Below are positions 27,079 to 36,888 of a stretch of 64,000 bases of DNA, piece after piece; within the stretch, counting starts at the first letter, position 1, and every line of letters starts with the position of its first letter. The notes beneath the pieces are model-generated. The model was not told where the DNA came from, searched no databases, and was given only the letters and a program-made list of their open reading frames with translations. The stretch covers positions 62,001 to 126,000 of the forward strand of contig NZ_AHMO02000008.1 of NCBI RefSeq assembly GCF_000243715.2, given 5' to 3'. The stretch is from Leptospira broomii serovar Hurstbridge str. 5399. Lineage in GTDB: Bacteria > Spirochaetota > Leptospiria > Leptospirales > Leptospiraceae. Both the position numbers and the translations under genes were made by a program.

Positions 27079-27921
27079 ATGTCCGAATCCGTCGCACTGA
27101 TTGTGGGAGGTTCCGGCGCCGCCGGCCAAAGCGCCATCCAGGGATTGAATGAAGACCGAACAATCTCGGGTCGAAATTGGAGAATCATCGCCACCACTTC
27201 CGGAGACAAAGATGTGGAAGGCGCGGATAAAACGTTGAAACAAATTCAACTGGATGAACCGGATGAGGCCGTCTCTAAAATAATCGAAGCTATAAAAACG
27301 GAAGATCCCGTGGATATTTTAATCTATACTCCGGCCCGAGGAAAATTAGGATACCCCGCTTCCGAAACACCGGACGAAGACATCGAATCCGGATTGAAAT
27401 TTTGCTTCGATCCGATGGTGGAATTGGAAAAAAAATTATCTCCACGTTTGACAATCGGATACTCTGCGTTCTACTATTTACCGTACTTGCTTATGTATTA
27501 CGGTTCTCTTGCCTTCATAAAAAAGAAAATGGAGGAATGGGCTTTGGAAAAACCCGCCTCTCGAAAAATGATTCGAGCCGGGACATTTATAAGCCAAAGC
27601 GCAAGAGGAATTTCGATTATACTCCAGAGATTAGCGAAATCCACTCCCAATCCTGATCTGCAAAAACTTATCGAAGAGCAAAAGAATTCGGGGAAAAAAT
27701 TTTCGGACTTTTTCATCGATTATATTCAAAAAAAAGAAAAGGAGAATTTTCTGAAGGATTTTCCGTCCATTCCTTATCGGTTCACTGAGCCGAAGGACTT
27801 AAAGGACGCTTTATTACGAATCCTGCAAGGAGAGCCTTCTCCGATCCTATCGCTAGTTGGGGCCTGGGTTTGGACGGAGAAGTCGCTACCTCCGATGCCC
27901 GATTATCTCAAAAAAAGATGA
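27079..27921 (+). CDS. NAD(P)-binding Rossmann-fold (SDR-like) protein
   Basis: A 280-residue protein whose N terminus holds a dinucleotide-binding loop (LIVGGSGAAGQSA). A YSAFYYLPYLLMYYGSLAFIKKK segment contains a YxxxK-like arrangement (Tyr then Lys), suggesting a short-chain dehydrogenase or atypical SDR. Substrate unknown. GGGAGGAG lies 5 bases before the ATG. Its stop overlaps the start of the TrmO-like gene as ATGA, so the two are co-translated. Confidence 0.7.
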   Translation: MSESVALIVGGSGAAGQSAIQGLNEDRTISGRNWRIIATTSGDKDVEGADKTLKQIQLDEPDEAVSKIIEAIKTEDPVDILIYTPARGKLGYPASETPDEDIESGLKFCFDPMVELEKKLSPRLTIGYSAFYYLPYLLMYYGSLAFIKKKMEEWALEKPASRKMIRAGTFISQSARGISIILQRLAKSTPNPDLQKLIEEQKNSGKKFSDFFIDYIQKKEKENFLKDFPSIPYRFTEPKDLKDALLRILQGEPSPILSLVGAWVWTEKSLPPMPDYLKKR

Positions 27922-28385
27922 ATGAATATAAGATTTTCCCTATCGGAACAGTCCATTGTAGTCGTTCCGAGATGATCGACGATGATTGGGACAAAGAGGA
28001 ATCCTATATCGAATTAAATCCGGGGATACCGCTGGAAAGTTTGGACGGATTATCGGACTTCTCTCATATCGAAGTATTCTATATTTTTGATAAAGTGAAT
28101 CCCGATACGATCGTTTATAAATCGGAACACCCGAGGGAAAATCCGAATTGGCCGAAGATCGGAATTTTCGCACAACGGAAGAAGGCTCGCCCAAACCGAC
28201 TCGGAGCAACAATCGTCGAACTCCAGAGGATTGAAGAAAGAAAGATTTTCGTAAAATCCCTTGATGCCATTGACGGCACTCCGGTCATCGATATTAAACC
28301 GGTTTTTCAAGAATATCTACCGAGACAAAACGTGGTTCAACCTCGCTGGTCCGAGGAATTAATGCGCCACTATTGGAAGCATTAA
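27918..28385 (+). CDS. TrmO/TsaA-like tRNA methyltransferase
   Basis: A 155-residue TrmO-fold (TsaA, YaeB N-terminal) protein; family members use SAM to N6-methylate t6A37 in tRNA. Matching segments are FPIGTVHCSR at the start, LDGLSDFSHIEVFYIFDK in the middle, and the signature RPNRLGATIVELQRIE followed by LDAIDGTPVIDIKPV. Only the TsaA domain is present, without the C-terminal extension of E. coli TrmO, so target may differ. The ATG at 27918 overlaps the preceding stop. Confidence 0.83.
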   Translation: MNEYKIFPIGTVHCSRSEMIDDDWDKEESYIELNPGIPLESLDGLSDFSHIEVFYIFDKVNPDTIVYKSEHPRENPNWPKIGIFAQRKKARPNRLGATIVELQRIEERKIFVKSLDAIDGTPVIDIKPVFQEYLPRQNVVQPRWSEELMRHYWKH

Positions 28386-28480
28386 TCCTATCCACGTTAT
28401 AGAATTTCCCGGAAGCGCTCCCGCTTTCAGTTACATAAGGAATTTTGTATATTATAATTAAGACCACTATTAGAACTTTA

Positions 28481-29290
28481 TTATAGTACTGACCAATCTC
28501 CGATCGGCTGGATTAATGACCCCGCAGGAGGTATTTTCCCTTTTCCCCGATCTAGAAAAATTCCCTGCAATTTTGAATTTTCCAATAATGCAAAATCGTT
28601 TTCGGTATCGCCAAAGGATATATCGTATCCTTCGCCGTTCGTAGCCTTCATGATTTTCTGAACCTTCCCGGCCCCGTACGTAAACGGTTCCACGACCCGG
28701 TGAGAAAGAACCCCGTCTTGTGTAGCAAGTTCCACGCCTAAAACCCGATTTTCCGGGACATTCCAATGACCTGAAACTTCCCGGATGACTCCTTCCGGCG
28801 AAGCCGTCACGATCCAAATATCCGCATTTATACGTCGTAATTCAAGAATCAGTTCAAAGAGAGCGTTGTACGGTTTTACCGCCAGGTTAGTTTCGGAATT
28901 TTGGTTTTGTTCCCAGATCGCGCGGGCCGTCTTTCTTAATTCCGTATTCGTGCGACCCGAAAAAATCCAGGTGGACCATCGGTAAGCGACTTCCAACCCT
29001 TTCGTCTCATGAATCGTATCGTATACCGCCCAGGCTTCTTTCTGAAAAGATAAAGGATCCGTCTTACGTAGGTTTTCCAAACGATCCGCAGTCTCAGGCT
29101 CGGAAAAAAAAGGACGTATATCGGAGATCCAAGGAAGGCCTTGCCGAAGAAGCTCGTTCATGACGGCTTCTCCGAAATCGTTCCGCACTAACGTATTATC
29201 GAAATCGAATATAACTCGAAGAGGTTTTGCGCGATCTATAATTCCGCGCAAAAAAGAACTTAACTCTATGGACCAATACGTATCGAACAA
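28481..29290 (-). CDS. HAD-superfamily phosphatase (phosphoserine phosphatase-like)
   Basis: A 269-residue HAD hydrolase of subclass IB. Motif I is FDFDNTLVRND, motif II is VTASPE, motif III Lys precedes KIMKATN (GAGKVQK), and motif IV is SFGDTENDFALL. A ~110-residue helical cap lies between motifs I and II. Similar proteins include SerB and phosphocholine phosphatases; the substrate is not determined. It sits directly before the M23 peptidase gene in reading order reversed: the peptidase gene ends 5 bp from its start, so they form a leftward pair. Confidence 0.82.
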   Translation of the reverse strand: MFDTYWSIELSSFLRGIIDRAKPLRVIFDFDNTLVRNDFGEAVMNELLRQGLPWISDIRPFFSEPETADRLENLRKTDPLSFQKEAWAVYDTIHETKGLEVAYRWSTWIFSGRTNTELRKTARAIWEQNQNSETNLAVKPYNALFELILELRRINADIWIVTASPEGVIREVSGHWNVPENRVLGVELATQDGVLSHRVVEPFTYGAGKVQKIMKATNGEGYDISFGDTENDFALLENSKLQGIFLDRGKGKIPPAGSLIQPIGDWSVL

Positions 29291-29295
29291 GTAGC

Positions 29296-30087
29296 TTACT
29301 GTTGGATCGTTTCCTTGGCAATGGCGACTTGAGAATCTCTATCCGCCAAGAACGGTGGTAAGTAATGCTCCGGATTTAAAACTACATTTTGATAACGCAC
29401 TTCAAAATGCACATGAGGACCGGTCGTGTGACCTGTATTACCGGAAAGCGCAAGTACCTGCCCTTTCTTTACCTTATCTCCCTGTTTTACGAACAAAAGA
29501 GAATTATGAGCGTATAATGTCTGAATTCCGTTGATCTGAGGATGCTGGATCACGACTCTGAGACCGTAGCCGCCGTCCCTCTTAGAATCAACGACTAATC
29601 CGTCCGCCGCAGCAATAACTATGGATCCGTTCGGGCAGGCGATATCCACTCCAGCATGAAGTGCATTCCAACGTCTTCCTAGTCGAGACGTTACGCGTGA
29701 ATGTTTAAAACTGAGCGGCCAGATGAGTTCCCGAGAATCGGAATTGAATATTTCCCGTCCCTTATCTTCCAAGAGAAGATTTCGGGTATAATTCGTATTG
29801 TAGGGAAAGAATACGGGCTCGGAAGCGGGAATTTTTCCGGAGTCATGAATTCCGTTTAAAACTCTAACTTCTAATTCGGATGTCCCGAATTTATGGTATA
29901 AATCGTCTAATGAGTCTTTTACTTTTCCGGTTACTATCCAAATCCCTTCTCGTCCTTGGTAAGTTTGGATATATTGGTTATCGATTTTTACTTCTTCTAA
30001 ATTTGGATTCGCAAAAGATTTCAGTGCAAAGACAAGTAGTAGCGGGGTTAGGATCCCCAGAATCGTTAAGCGGATTTTACTTTTCAT
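29296..30087 (-). CDS. M23-family peptidoglycan endopeptidase
   Basis: Secreted zinc peptidase that cuts cell-wall cross-links or has a scaffold role (LytM fold). A signal peptide ([25 protein letters not shown] split: [18 protein letters not shown]) precedes a ~110-residue N-terminal part with a LysM-like [19 protein letters not shown] stretch. The zinc site is complete: HAGVDIA (His, Asp) and HVHFEV (two His), with [10 protein letters not shown] between. The ATG at 30087 has AAAGGA upstream; the frame's opening to 30231 is unlikely to be translated. 263 residues. Confidence 0.9.
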   Translation of the reverse strand: MKSKIRLTILGILTPLLLVFALKSFANPNLEEVKIDNQYIQTYQGREGIWIVTGKVKDSLDDLYHKFGTSELEVRVLNGIHDSGKIPASEPVFFPYNTNYTRNLLLEDKGREIFNSDSRELIWPLSFKHSRVTSRLGRRWNALHAGVDIACPNGSIVIAAADGLVVDSKRDGGYGLRVVIQHPQINGIQTLYAHNSLLFVKQGDKVKKGQVLALSGNTGHTTGPHVHFEVRYQNVVLNPEHYLPPFLADRDSQVAIAKETIQQ

Positions 30088-30531
30088 TTGGTCCTTTCCT
30101 TTATGCACTGCCAAAAAGATTCCTAAAAAACAAAGGCTGTTTCTAAGATCGGCAGAAAATTTCCGAAAGTTCAACCTATCCTGCCTTGCGGGAATCCATG
30201 GACAAGAATTTTTCTCTCCTCCAGGCTCCACAATCGGGCAATCGGACTAAATTTTGTATTGAAATCGGATGTTTTCGATAAGATTTTATCTATTTTCATT
30301 CTATTTAATGAATTTTTAAAAGTTTTTAATAAAAATGAGCATTCGCTGCCTTAAAATTGGAAGCAGTAACTCCAGGTTTTTGAATCGGTCCTCTCTGTAA
30401 AATGGATTCTTACGAATTTTCTCTTAAGAATCAACGATATGCGACATAATATAGTAAAAATATAGGTAGTTGTCCCCTCTCTTTCAAAGAACGAAACTCG
30501 AAAGATGCAAATCAAGAAAGATGAGAAGGGC
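30088..30531. other. 444 bp intergenic region, AT-rich
   Basis: Upstream of the M23 gene and downstream of the DCC gene, both leftward. The segment 30250-30350 is very AT-rich, suited to a promoter. An 8 bp inverted repeat GATTCTTA/TAAGAATC lies at 30405-30432. No gene or known RNA recognised. Confidence 0.4.
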
Positions 30532-30960
30532 TTAATTTAAGAATCGTTCTTTCAGTTCTGCTGTGGGAACTCTGCATGAATCGGACTTCCCAAACCAACG
30601 ATACCGGCGCTTGGCTACAAAATCGTATAACCAGTCTAGAATAAAGGGTGGAATAACGATTCCGGCATAACCAAGGCTCCAAGGAAGCCCGACCAATCGC
30701 AGAATCTCTAAAATTGCTCTAGATTTCCGGAAGATTCTACCCTTAGTATACAGGATAATGCTCGCGCCTTCTCCTAAAAGATCGATGGATTCGGTCAGGG
30801 TTAAGAAAGATTGGGCCGTAGCCGATTGAAGGCTCGCGAAATGCAAGCGCTTCTTTCTATCTATGTCGATGAGGAAAGTAACGCTCGCATTGCATAGATT
30901 GCACGCGCCGTCAAAAAAAACGATATCAGAATCTTTCAACCCGGACGAAGTAAATGCCAT
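30532..30960 (-). CDS. DCC-family (DUF393) thiol-disulfide oxidoreductase-like protein
   Basis: A 142-residue protein of the DCC family. The naming motif is seen as FFDGACNLCNASV, with a CxxC pair, and the following LIDIDRKKRLHFASLQS is typical. The middle has a hydrophobic stretch (GLPWSLGYAGIVIPPFILDWLYDFVA) and the protein ends with DSCRVPT, where family members carry a third Cys. A redox function is presumed but not proven for the family. Monocistronic. Confidence 0.88.
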   Translation of the reverse strand: MAFTSSGLKDSDIVFFDGACNLCNASVTFLIDIDRKKRLHFASLQSATAQSFLTLTESIDLLGEGASIILYTKGRIFRKSRAILEILRLVGLPWSLGYAGIVIPPFILDWLYDFVAKRRYRWFGKSDSCRVPTAELKERFLN

Positions 30961-31077
30961 GCCAACCTATTAGACCCTATATCGATAGCAAATGTATCTT
31001 GCGAACAGTATAGGTTAAAAAGCGCTGGCGAAAACCCAGTTACATTTCTCTTAGATCGATTCTGCGAAACAGCCGGC

Positions 31078-31926
31078 TTAGTTTTTTCGTTCCGCTCCAC
31101 CGACTCTGGGTGCGGCTCCGGCTCCCCCTGCCTGACCGTAAATATTCACCGCCTGCTTCGGTAAGCTGGATTTTCTCCATTCAAACCAAGAGCCGATATA
31201 AACGTTTACGTCATTGTATCCGACTTCTTTTAACATCAAAGCCAAAAGGGAGGATCTCGCGCCGTTATAATCATAGATAACGGTCGTGCGTTCCGGCATA
31301 AACGGAAACCCGCGAAGCTTCTTATTGAAGAAGGTCTTATCGACTAAGTCGCCGGCAGGATCATACAACATTCTCCAATCCCAAAGAAAAGCACCCGGCA
31401 AGCGACCGCATAAACTTCCCGGCTCGGGGGCGGTAAGGCGAGGTAGCTTGCCTTCATATTCCTCGGGAGTCCGAGTATCGAATATTTGCAGTCGAGTTAG
31501 ATTTTTTTCCAGAAAGGCCTTATCGATGATTCCTTCCAATTTGCGAATCTTGGAAGCGGGACCGAAATCGAGTTCCCTCGATCCCTTTTCGGTTCCTCCT
31601 TCCACCGGCCAACGTTTATCTAAAACATACGTATGCACAAAACCGGCCGACCGTAATAGCAAAGTTAAGCGAGCGGCGAACATGCCCATCCCCTCGTCAA
31701 ATACGACAATCCGGGACTTCCCTTCTTTCTTTGCCAAAGCGAGAATTTCATCCAAGGGACCCAGCATCTTCTTGAAAGATTCAGGGTCCGATGCGAAAGC
31801 TTTCTTCACAAAAGGAAAGTAATACGCTCCCTTCAGAGTGGCTTCCTGGTACTGCGCCTGGGAACGACAATCGATTAATAAGTCCTGATCAGACAGGTCT
31901 GATTTTAAAAAGCTCCAATTGGACAA
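31078..31926 (-). CDS. tandem rhodanese-like protein lacking the catalytic cysteine
   Basis: Two rhodanese domains, as in thiosulfate/3-mercaptopyruvate sulfurtransferases: residues ~1-110 ([21 protein letters not shown]) and ~130-255 ([22 protein letters not shown]). The active loop of the C-terminal domain, normally YCGxGxxA/S, reads YDYNGARS at 218-225, with Asp219 in place of the Cys. A GC-rich Gly/Ala tail ends the protein. It therefore cannot form the usual persulfide and is probably a binding or regulatory protein, or uses another residue. Family call firm, function open. Confidence 0.8.
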   Translation of the reverse strand: MSNWSFLKSDLSDQDLLIDCRSQAQYQEATLKGAYYFPFVKKAFASDPESFKKMLGPLDEILALAKKEGKSRIVVFDEGMGMFAARLTLLLRSAGFVHTYVLDKRWPVEGGTEKGSRELDFGPASKIRKLEGIIDKAFLEKNLTRLQIFDTRTPEEYEGKLPRLTAPEPGSLCGRLPGAFLWDWRMLYDPAGDLVDKTFFNKKLRGFPFMPERTTVIYDYNGARSSLLALMLKEVGYNDVNVYIGSWFEWRKSSLPKQAVNIYGQAGGAGAAPRVGGAERKN

Positions 31927-32183
31927 GATACACTACCGTTTATTTGTTATAGAATTCGAACCTACGAAGTTCGAGAGAGTAAGAAGAACATTCGAAAACG
32001 ATCGATGGAATCCGGAGTATTCTAAACTTACTTTTAACCATATTCCTAAGTCCCGCTCGAAAGTTTAACTTTTTTTTCGGAAAGAGAAAAATTCGCGACA
32101 TAAGGAAGAAAAATGCTGCGATTTTTTTCTTCCTGAGTCGGTTCGGTAAAATACGGTTTTTCCGAAGCCGATACTCTATAACA

Positions 32184-33071
32184 GTGATTCTTCCGGTGCG
32201 CAAAATTATCCAGTCGTTTGTCACTCCGACCTGTCTATTCCTGATTTTTATTCTTTCGGCAGGGGATTGGGATCGATCTGCCTCCCGTAACTTCTCCCTT
32301 TTAGCGGAAACCGGCCCTTTAATAAGTTCCTCAACCGGTATGCTAGATGATCCTGAATTCAAGGAAGGTTGGAAAAAATATTCGAACGATAAAGACGCGC
32401 GACCTCTGAAGGCCTGGTTCCAATCTCATCCGGAGGTTACCATTCGCCCTTGCAAGTTATCGAAGACCCTCGACTTTGAGGGATTACAGTATTTTTCGAT
32501 AAAATGCCAGGATGAAATTCTAAACGGATTCTTTTATTCAGGTAGAGTAGCAATTTCCAACCTAGATTCGATAGATTCGATTCGAGTAAAAGGTCCGGTG
32601 AAAATCGGTAAAGTCGTCTACTGGGATCTCTCATTTTCTTCCAAAGACCTTCCGTTGGATTCCTCCCCTGGACGTTTAGAAAAACCGAATAGACGAACCC
32701 GACTCCCCGAAAAGCCCGCCGATAATTTGGGATTACAATATTTTTTAAGTATTGCGAGACGTCCGGCTCATAGGCCCGCCCCGGATGGAAAGGAAATTTT
32801 CTTCGATTCCTCCTGCCCGCTAGTTTTCCTCGGCAAGGACGGAGATTTTTACTGGGACAAGGCTATTTATTTTTCGTTTCAAGCCAGTTGTCTTCCTCAA
32901 TCACCGTATTCTTGGGTGAGAATCAGAGCGGATTTTTCAGGGAATCTAGTGCTGGATAATAAACCGTCCCAAAGCCTAAAGGAAGGGGAACGCTTTCTCG
33001 CAAAACTCAAAATCCAATCCATCGAAAAAGACAAAATCGTCTGGTCCGAGGCCGAGCTATTCCATGAATAA
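32184..33071 (+). CDS. exported hypothetical protein, first gene of the Deg operon
   Basis: A 295-residue protein. Residues ~7-27 form a signal peptide ([20 protein letters not shown]) without a clear lipobox. The mature protein has four cysteines (RPCKL, IKCQDE, SSCPLV, ASCLPQ) that could make two disulfides, and beta-rich composition. No family recognised. The start is GTG at 32184; there is no ATG nearby. Its stop overlaps the protease start by 8 bp, so it is co-translated with the Deg-type protease and may be its substrate, partner or inhibitor. Confidence 0.65.
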   Translation: MILPVRKIIQSFVTPTCLFLIFILSAGDWDRSASRNFSLLAETGPLISSSTGMLDDPEFKEGWKKYSNDKDARPLKAWFQSHPEVTIRPCKLSKTLDFEGLQYFSIKCQDEILNGFFYSGRVAISNLDSIDSIRVKGPVKIGKVVYWDLSFSSKDLPLDSSPGRLEKPNRRTRLPEKPADNLGLQYFLSIARRPAHRPAPDGKEIFFDSSCPLVFLGKDGDFYWDKAIYFSFQASCLPQSPYSWVRIRADFSGNLVLDNKPSQSLKEGERFLAKLKIQSIEKDKIVWSEAELFHE

Positions 33072-34551
33072 TATTCGAAATTCTGCAATCTATCTGGCCC
33101 TTTCGGCTCTCCTATTTCTTCCCGAATCCGTTTCGACGCAAAACGTGCAGAACGGTAACCAAGATCTTAAAAATCTGTTCGGGAGCGTGGTTATCGTTCG
33201 AAGCGACAGTTATCCGGACCCTTCCGATCCTCTCGAGTTCGGTGATCAGGATTTATCAAAAGACGTGGGTTCGGGTTTCATCATACAGGGGAATAGAATT
33301 CTAACGAACGCTCACGTAGTGGCTGAATCCAAATTCTTAAAAGTAAAACATTATAATAGCGGTAAATACTACGATGCTCAAGTGGAGTTTTTAGGTTTCG
33401 ATTGCGATCTCGCGCTATTGAAAGTTGAAGACGACGAATTTTTTATGGGAATCGAACCTTTAGAAATTGCGGAGGAATCCCCGTCCCTAGGAAGCAATTT
33501 ATTGATGCTCGGCTACCCTGAAGGCGACGAGAATCTTACTCTAGAAAACGGCGTAGTGAATCGAGTCGAGCGGCTTCGATATTCGTTTACTGGTCTTGAT
33601 TATAGGAAGGTCATTCGAGTCACTGCAAATATTCTTCCGGGTTATTCGGGCGGACCTGCCATCCAAAACGGACAGGTAGCGGGAATCACTTTCGAAGTCA
33701 GCCAACTACAAGGGAACACGGCATATCTTATTCCTCCGGAAATCGTTCTCCATTTTTTAAAAGACGTTCAAGACGGTTCTTACGACGGCTTTCCGTATGC
33801 AGGATTCACTTTTCAAAACGGAAATTCGGATTCTTTAAAACAATATCTTAAAGTCCCCGCAGGTTTGCAGGGAATCCTAATCAATAAAGTCTATCCCGAC
33901 TCTTCCTTCTCGGAGGTTTTAAAGCAGGATGATTTCTTATATAAAATAGACGACGCTTTCTTGAATAACGAGGGAGGCCTTTTGGAATTTACCGGGAGAA
34001 CGGTCGTTGATTTGATAGAGCCGCATTTTATCGGAGAAACGCTAACGCTTTTCTTCTACCGAAACGGCAAACACTTCAAGGTTCCCACCCAATTAAAGAA
34101 AACCAAATCTTTAGACATGTATCGGGATAGGGATTCTAAAAGTTTCGTAGGCGGCGGGCTGATGTTCCAATCGGTAAATCGGGCCTTATTCGGTAAGGAA
34201 AGCCAAAGGATCGAAGCCGCATTACGTTATCATTATAGTTATTATATTCAGGATGAGCTCTTCCGATTTACGGAACGGGACCTGATTCTCACTACCCTTT
34301 TTCCCGACCCTTTAAATTCGAAATATCTATCCTATCGATTTAAGATTTTAGAATCGATCAACGGAAAGACTCCGGCCGATTTAGCGGACTTTAAAGAATT
34401 ATGGAAGAAGTATTCGGACGGCACGATCGTATTAAAATTTCGCGGAGTCGGTTTACCGATGATATTGGACGCGAAAACTATCCGAACGATCGATGCCAGA
34501 GTCAAAAAACGATTCGATGTGCGTCCGGACGGAAGCAAGGAGGGAAAATGA
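33064..34551 (+). CDS. Deg/HtrA-type serine protease with PDZ-like domains
   Basis: Exported chymotrypsin-fold protease (495 aa). After a signal peptide (residues 1-25), the catalytic triad is visible: His84 in TNAHVV, Asp115 in DCDLALLKV and Ser195 in [13 protein letters not shown]-like region follows at ~255-345 ([17 protein letters not shown] and [14 protein letters not shown]). The last ~130 residues form a domain shared with the next gene. Plant and cyanobacterial DEG proteins and DegP are the closest types. Likely envelope protein quality control. Overlaps both neighbours (8 and 4 bp), so the order secreted protein-protease-pseudoprotease is tightly coupled. Confidence 0.87.
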   Translation: MNNIRNSAIYLALSALLFLPESVSTQNVQNGNQDLKNLFGSVVIVRSDSYPDPSDPLEFGDQDLSKDVGSGFIIQGNRILTNAHVVAESKFLKVKHYNSGKYYDAQVEFLGFDCDLALLKVEDDEFFMGIEPLEIAEESPSLGSNLLMLGYPEGDENLTLENGVVNRVERLRYSFTGLDYRKVIRVTANILPGYSGGPAIQNGQVAGITFEVSQLQGNTAYLIPPEIVLHFLKDVQDGSYDGFPYAGFTFQNGNSDSLKQYLKVPAGLQGILINKVYPDSSFSEVLKQDDFLYKIDDAFLNNEGGLLEFTGRTVVDLIEPHFIGETLTLFFYRNGKHFKVPTQLKKTKSLDMYRDRDSKSFVGGGLMFQSVNRALFGKESQRIEAALRYHYSYYIQDELFRFTERDLILTTLFPDPLNSKYLSYRFKILESINGKTPADLADFKELWKKYSDGTIVLKFRGVGLPMILDAKTIRTIDARVKKRFDVRPDGSKEGK

Positions 34552-35933
34552 GACTTTGCCTTGTTTTACGATCCGCTTATACTTTTCTAATTCTGTTTTT
34601 TATCCCCACCCTCTTAATCGAAGCGAAATCGAGCGGTGAATTCTCGGTTTTAGTGCATTTCAGAAAATACTCTCACCATAATCCCTTTCAAAAAGGAATC
34701 CCGTTTCAAAAACGGATTCCCGCAATCCGGATCGATGAACGAACAGCCTTAGCTCTTCTGAAACCGGGGGATATCCCTCTTTTTGCGGAACTCCATCCGG
34801 ACGAATCGGCAGGTCGCAAGGCTTACTTTGAAAAGGTGGATGTGGAAACCGGTTTAGGAATTCTCATTCTTCCCGAAGACACCGGAAGATCCAGAAAAAG
34901 AATCCCTATTTCTCACCTGGAGCACCTTCATCACGGATCAAAAGTTTGCGGCTCGTACTTTACGAATCAAGAATGGGGAAGTTTGGACAATTCCAAAGCT
35001 TTGCTTCCGTTAACCAAAATTGCTAAGCGAGATGAAGGCGAATCCGTAAGAAAATTTCTCTTCTCGCACGGTGTCGTATGCGGATTCACCGACGGTTTTT
35101 GGAATGCAGGTTCGGATCTACTCCGCAGATTCTACGCTCACCGGTATTCGTCCGGTTCTCCCTTCCCTCACCCGGGGTTTGTGGCGGACACGAGTCTGAC
35201 TCCGGCCGAGGAGAACTATTATTTTCCTAAAGGAAGTGTGGGTGTGGTCGTATCGGAAGTCCTTCCCGGGATAGGCCCGATGCACAATTTATTTCCCGGA
35301 GACGCAATTCTTTCCATCGACGGAATTCCGGTTGCTTCCAAAGATAAACAGCGTCTGTACGACCTTATTCTTACTCGACATGGAAGGGCACTGAATGCCG
35401 GAGATTCCGTGGATTTGGTTTTGTATCGAGACGGACGTCGAAGAGAAGTAATCTATCGTTTAAAACCGTACAGCGAAGATTCATTTCTAATTCCCGAACG
35501 AATCGACAAAGGCGCGCCTAGATATTTAATTTCAGGCGGTCTCTTATTTACGGAACTCACTCGCGCATACCTGAAAGAATTTGGCGAAAAATATAAATCT
35601 TCCGCAGAACGAAAATTAGTTTATTTGGCGGACAGTTTTTCTCGAAAACTTCATCCGGAAAAAAGAAGAATCGTCCTACTTTCCAGAACGTTTCCGGATG
35701 AAAAAAATCGTTCTTACCAAGAATTCCAAGATCTTATTCTAGAGTCGGTAAATGACAAAACGGTTGATTCTATCGAGGGCCTAAAAGCCTTAATGCGGGA
35801 TACCAAGGATGATTTTTACGTTTTTCGGTTTTCGGGGAATCGAATCGTGGTTTTCGGAAAAGACGAAGCAAAAGAACTCGATACGCGTATAAAATCCTTA
35901 TATTCTTTGGACGCCTTAGATAACGTCGATTGA
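34548..35933 (+). CDS. exported PDZ protein, protease-dead relative of the upstream Deg protein
   Basis: A 461-residue exported protein. The ATG at 34548 follows AAGGAGGG and overlaps the preceding stop (ATGA). After a signal peptide (residues 1-24) the N-terminal ~180 residues keep the length of the protease domain but lack the TNAH, DLALL and GYSGGP motifs. A PDZ domain is clear at ~225-310 ([20 protein letters not shown] and [11 protein letters not shown]). The C-terminal ~110 residues resemble those of the protease ([20 protein letters not shown], then ESVNDKT and LDTRIKSLY). Probably a duplicate that lost catalysis and now binds or regulates. Confidence 0.75.
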   Translation: MRLCLVLRSAYTFLILFFIPTLLIEAKSSGEFSVLVHFRKYSHHNPFQKGIPFQKRIPAIRIDERTALALLKPGDIPLFAELHPDESAGRKAYFEKVDVETGLGILILPEDTGRSRKRIPISHLEHLHHGSKVCGSYFTNQEWGSLDNSKALLPLTKIAKRDEGESVRKFLFSHGVVCGFTDGFWNAGSDLLRRFYAHRYSSGSPFPHPGFVADTSLTPAEENYYFPKGSVGVVVSEVLPGIGPMHNLFPGDAILSIDGIPVASKDKQRLYDLILTRHGRALNAGDSVDLVLYRDGRRREVIYRLKPYSEDSFLIPERIDKGAPRYLISGGLLFTELTRAYLKEFGEKYKSSAERKLVYLADSFSRKLHPEKRRIVLLSRTFPDEKNRSYQEFQDLILESVNDKTVDSIEGLKALMRDTKDDFYVFRFSGNRIVVFGKDEAKELDTRIKSLYSLDALDNVD

Positions 35934-35988
35934 CAAAATTCTTGACTTAGTCTCTATCCCCGGATTTTCTTTGGATTCGGAACTTTCC

Positions 35989-36888
35989 ATGAAAATCCTT
36001 TTCGTAGATGATGAGGAGGTTATCCGGGATTTATTCCAGGAAATCTTCGGTAGCGAGTATGAACTCACGCTTGCAGGAACCGCCGAGCAGGCTCTGGAAA
36101 TCGCCGACTCGGACGCTTTCGATCTTATCATTACGGATATCCGTCTTCCTCGAATGAACGGAATAGAGTTAATAACTAAGCTCCGAGAAAAAGGAGTGGA
36201 AACGCCGTTTATAGTCATTACGGGAAACCAGGACATTCAAATCTCCATCAACGCGCTTCGATTGGGAGCGGTGGATTTTTTTCTAAAACCGTTTCGAATG
36301 GAAGCGATCCGATATTCCCTACTTCGATTCCGAAATCTTTTTTACGCGGGAAAAGATTTAGTAGATAAACGATTTTTTCAGGTTCGGGAATCCAAACAAA
36401 AATTCGCGTTAATTCCTAGATTAGGAAATCTTAATCAATATGTTCATTTAATTCTGCGATCCATCTCTCATTTACCGGGACTTCATAGCGACGACCTTCT
36501 TTCTCTCAAGGTTTCCCTTTATGAATTAGTCGGAAACGCCATAGAGCACGGCTGTGCCAGAATTTCCTATCATCAAAAACAGGAATTGATGTTTAAGGAA
36601 AACGATTACTTTTCCTACGTGGACAATATCTGCGAATCCAAGGAAGAATGGATCGAAGTGGAAGTGCATTACGACGACAAACAAGTAACCGTCATCTTGG
36701 AAGATAAAGGGGAAGGCTTCGATCCGGATCGAGTCCCCGATCCTGTAAACGATCCTAATGCAAGTCAATTATCCGGACGGGGAATCTTTTTAGTTCGAAT
36801 GAACGTCGATTCTTTGGAATATAACGGAAAGGGCAATCGAGTCACTTTCGTTAAGAAATTACAGGCTCCGGTCACCGTTAAGAGTTAA
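35989..36888 (+). CDS. response regulator fused to an RsbW-like HATPase domain
   Basis: Residues 1-~120 form a receiver domain (LFVDDEEVI, phosphoacceptor in DLIITDIRLPRMNG, T in VITGNQD, K in FFLKPF). Residues ~160-299 form a HATPase_c_2 (anti-sigma factor kinase-like) domain: N box LYELVGNAIEHG, G1 box LEDKGEGFDPD, G2 box SGRGIFLVR. There is no phosphoacceptor histidine domain, so the ATPase is more like RsbW/SpoIIAB than a sensor kinase. It likely switches partner binding, for example a STAS protein, on phosphorylation. ATG 35989 preferred to TTG 35971. Overlaps the convergent OMP gene by 4 bp. Confidence 0.83.
   Translation: MKILFVDDEEVIRDLFQEIFGSEYELTLAGTAEQALEIADSDAFDLIITDIRLPRMNGIELITKLREKGVETPFIVITGNQDIQISINALRLGAVDFFLKPFRMEAIRYSLLRFRNLFYAGKDLVDKRFFQVRESKQKFALIPRLGNLNQYVHLILRSISHLPGLHSDDLLSLKVSLYELVGNAIEHGCARISYHQKQELMFKENDYFSYVDNICESKEEWIEVEVHYDDKQVTVILEDKGEGFDPDRVPDPVNDPNASQLSGRGIFLVRMNVDSLEYNGKGNRVTFVKKLQAPVTVKS

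Noticed and set aside
30088..30231. 48-codon N-terminal extension of the M23 peptidase
   Set aside because: It would bury the signal peptide; ATG 30087 has its own ribosome binding site.
31940..32362. 140-codon minus-strand frame between the rhodanese-like gene and the exported protein gene
   Set aside because: Lys/Arg/Phe-rich composition of AT-rich intergenic DNA, no ribosome binding site, and it overlaps the better-supported plus-strand gene.
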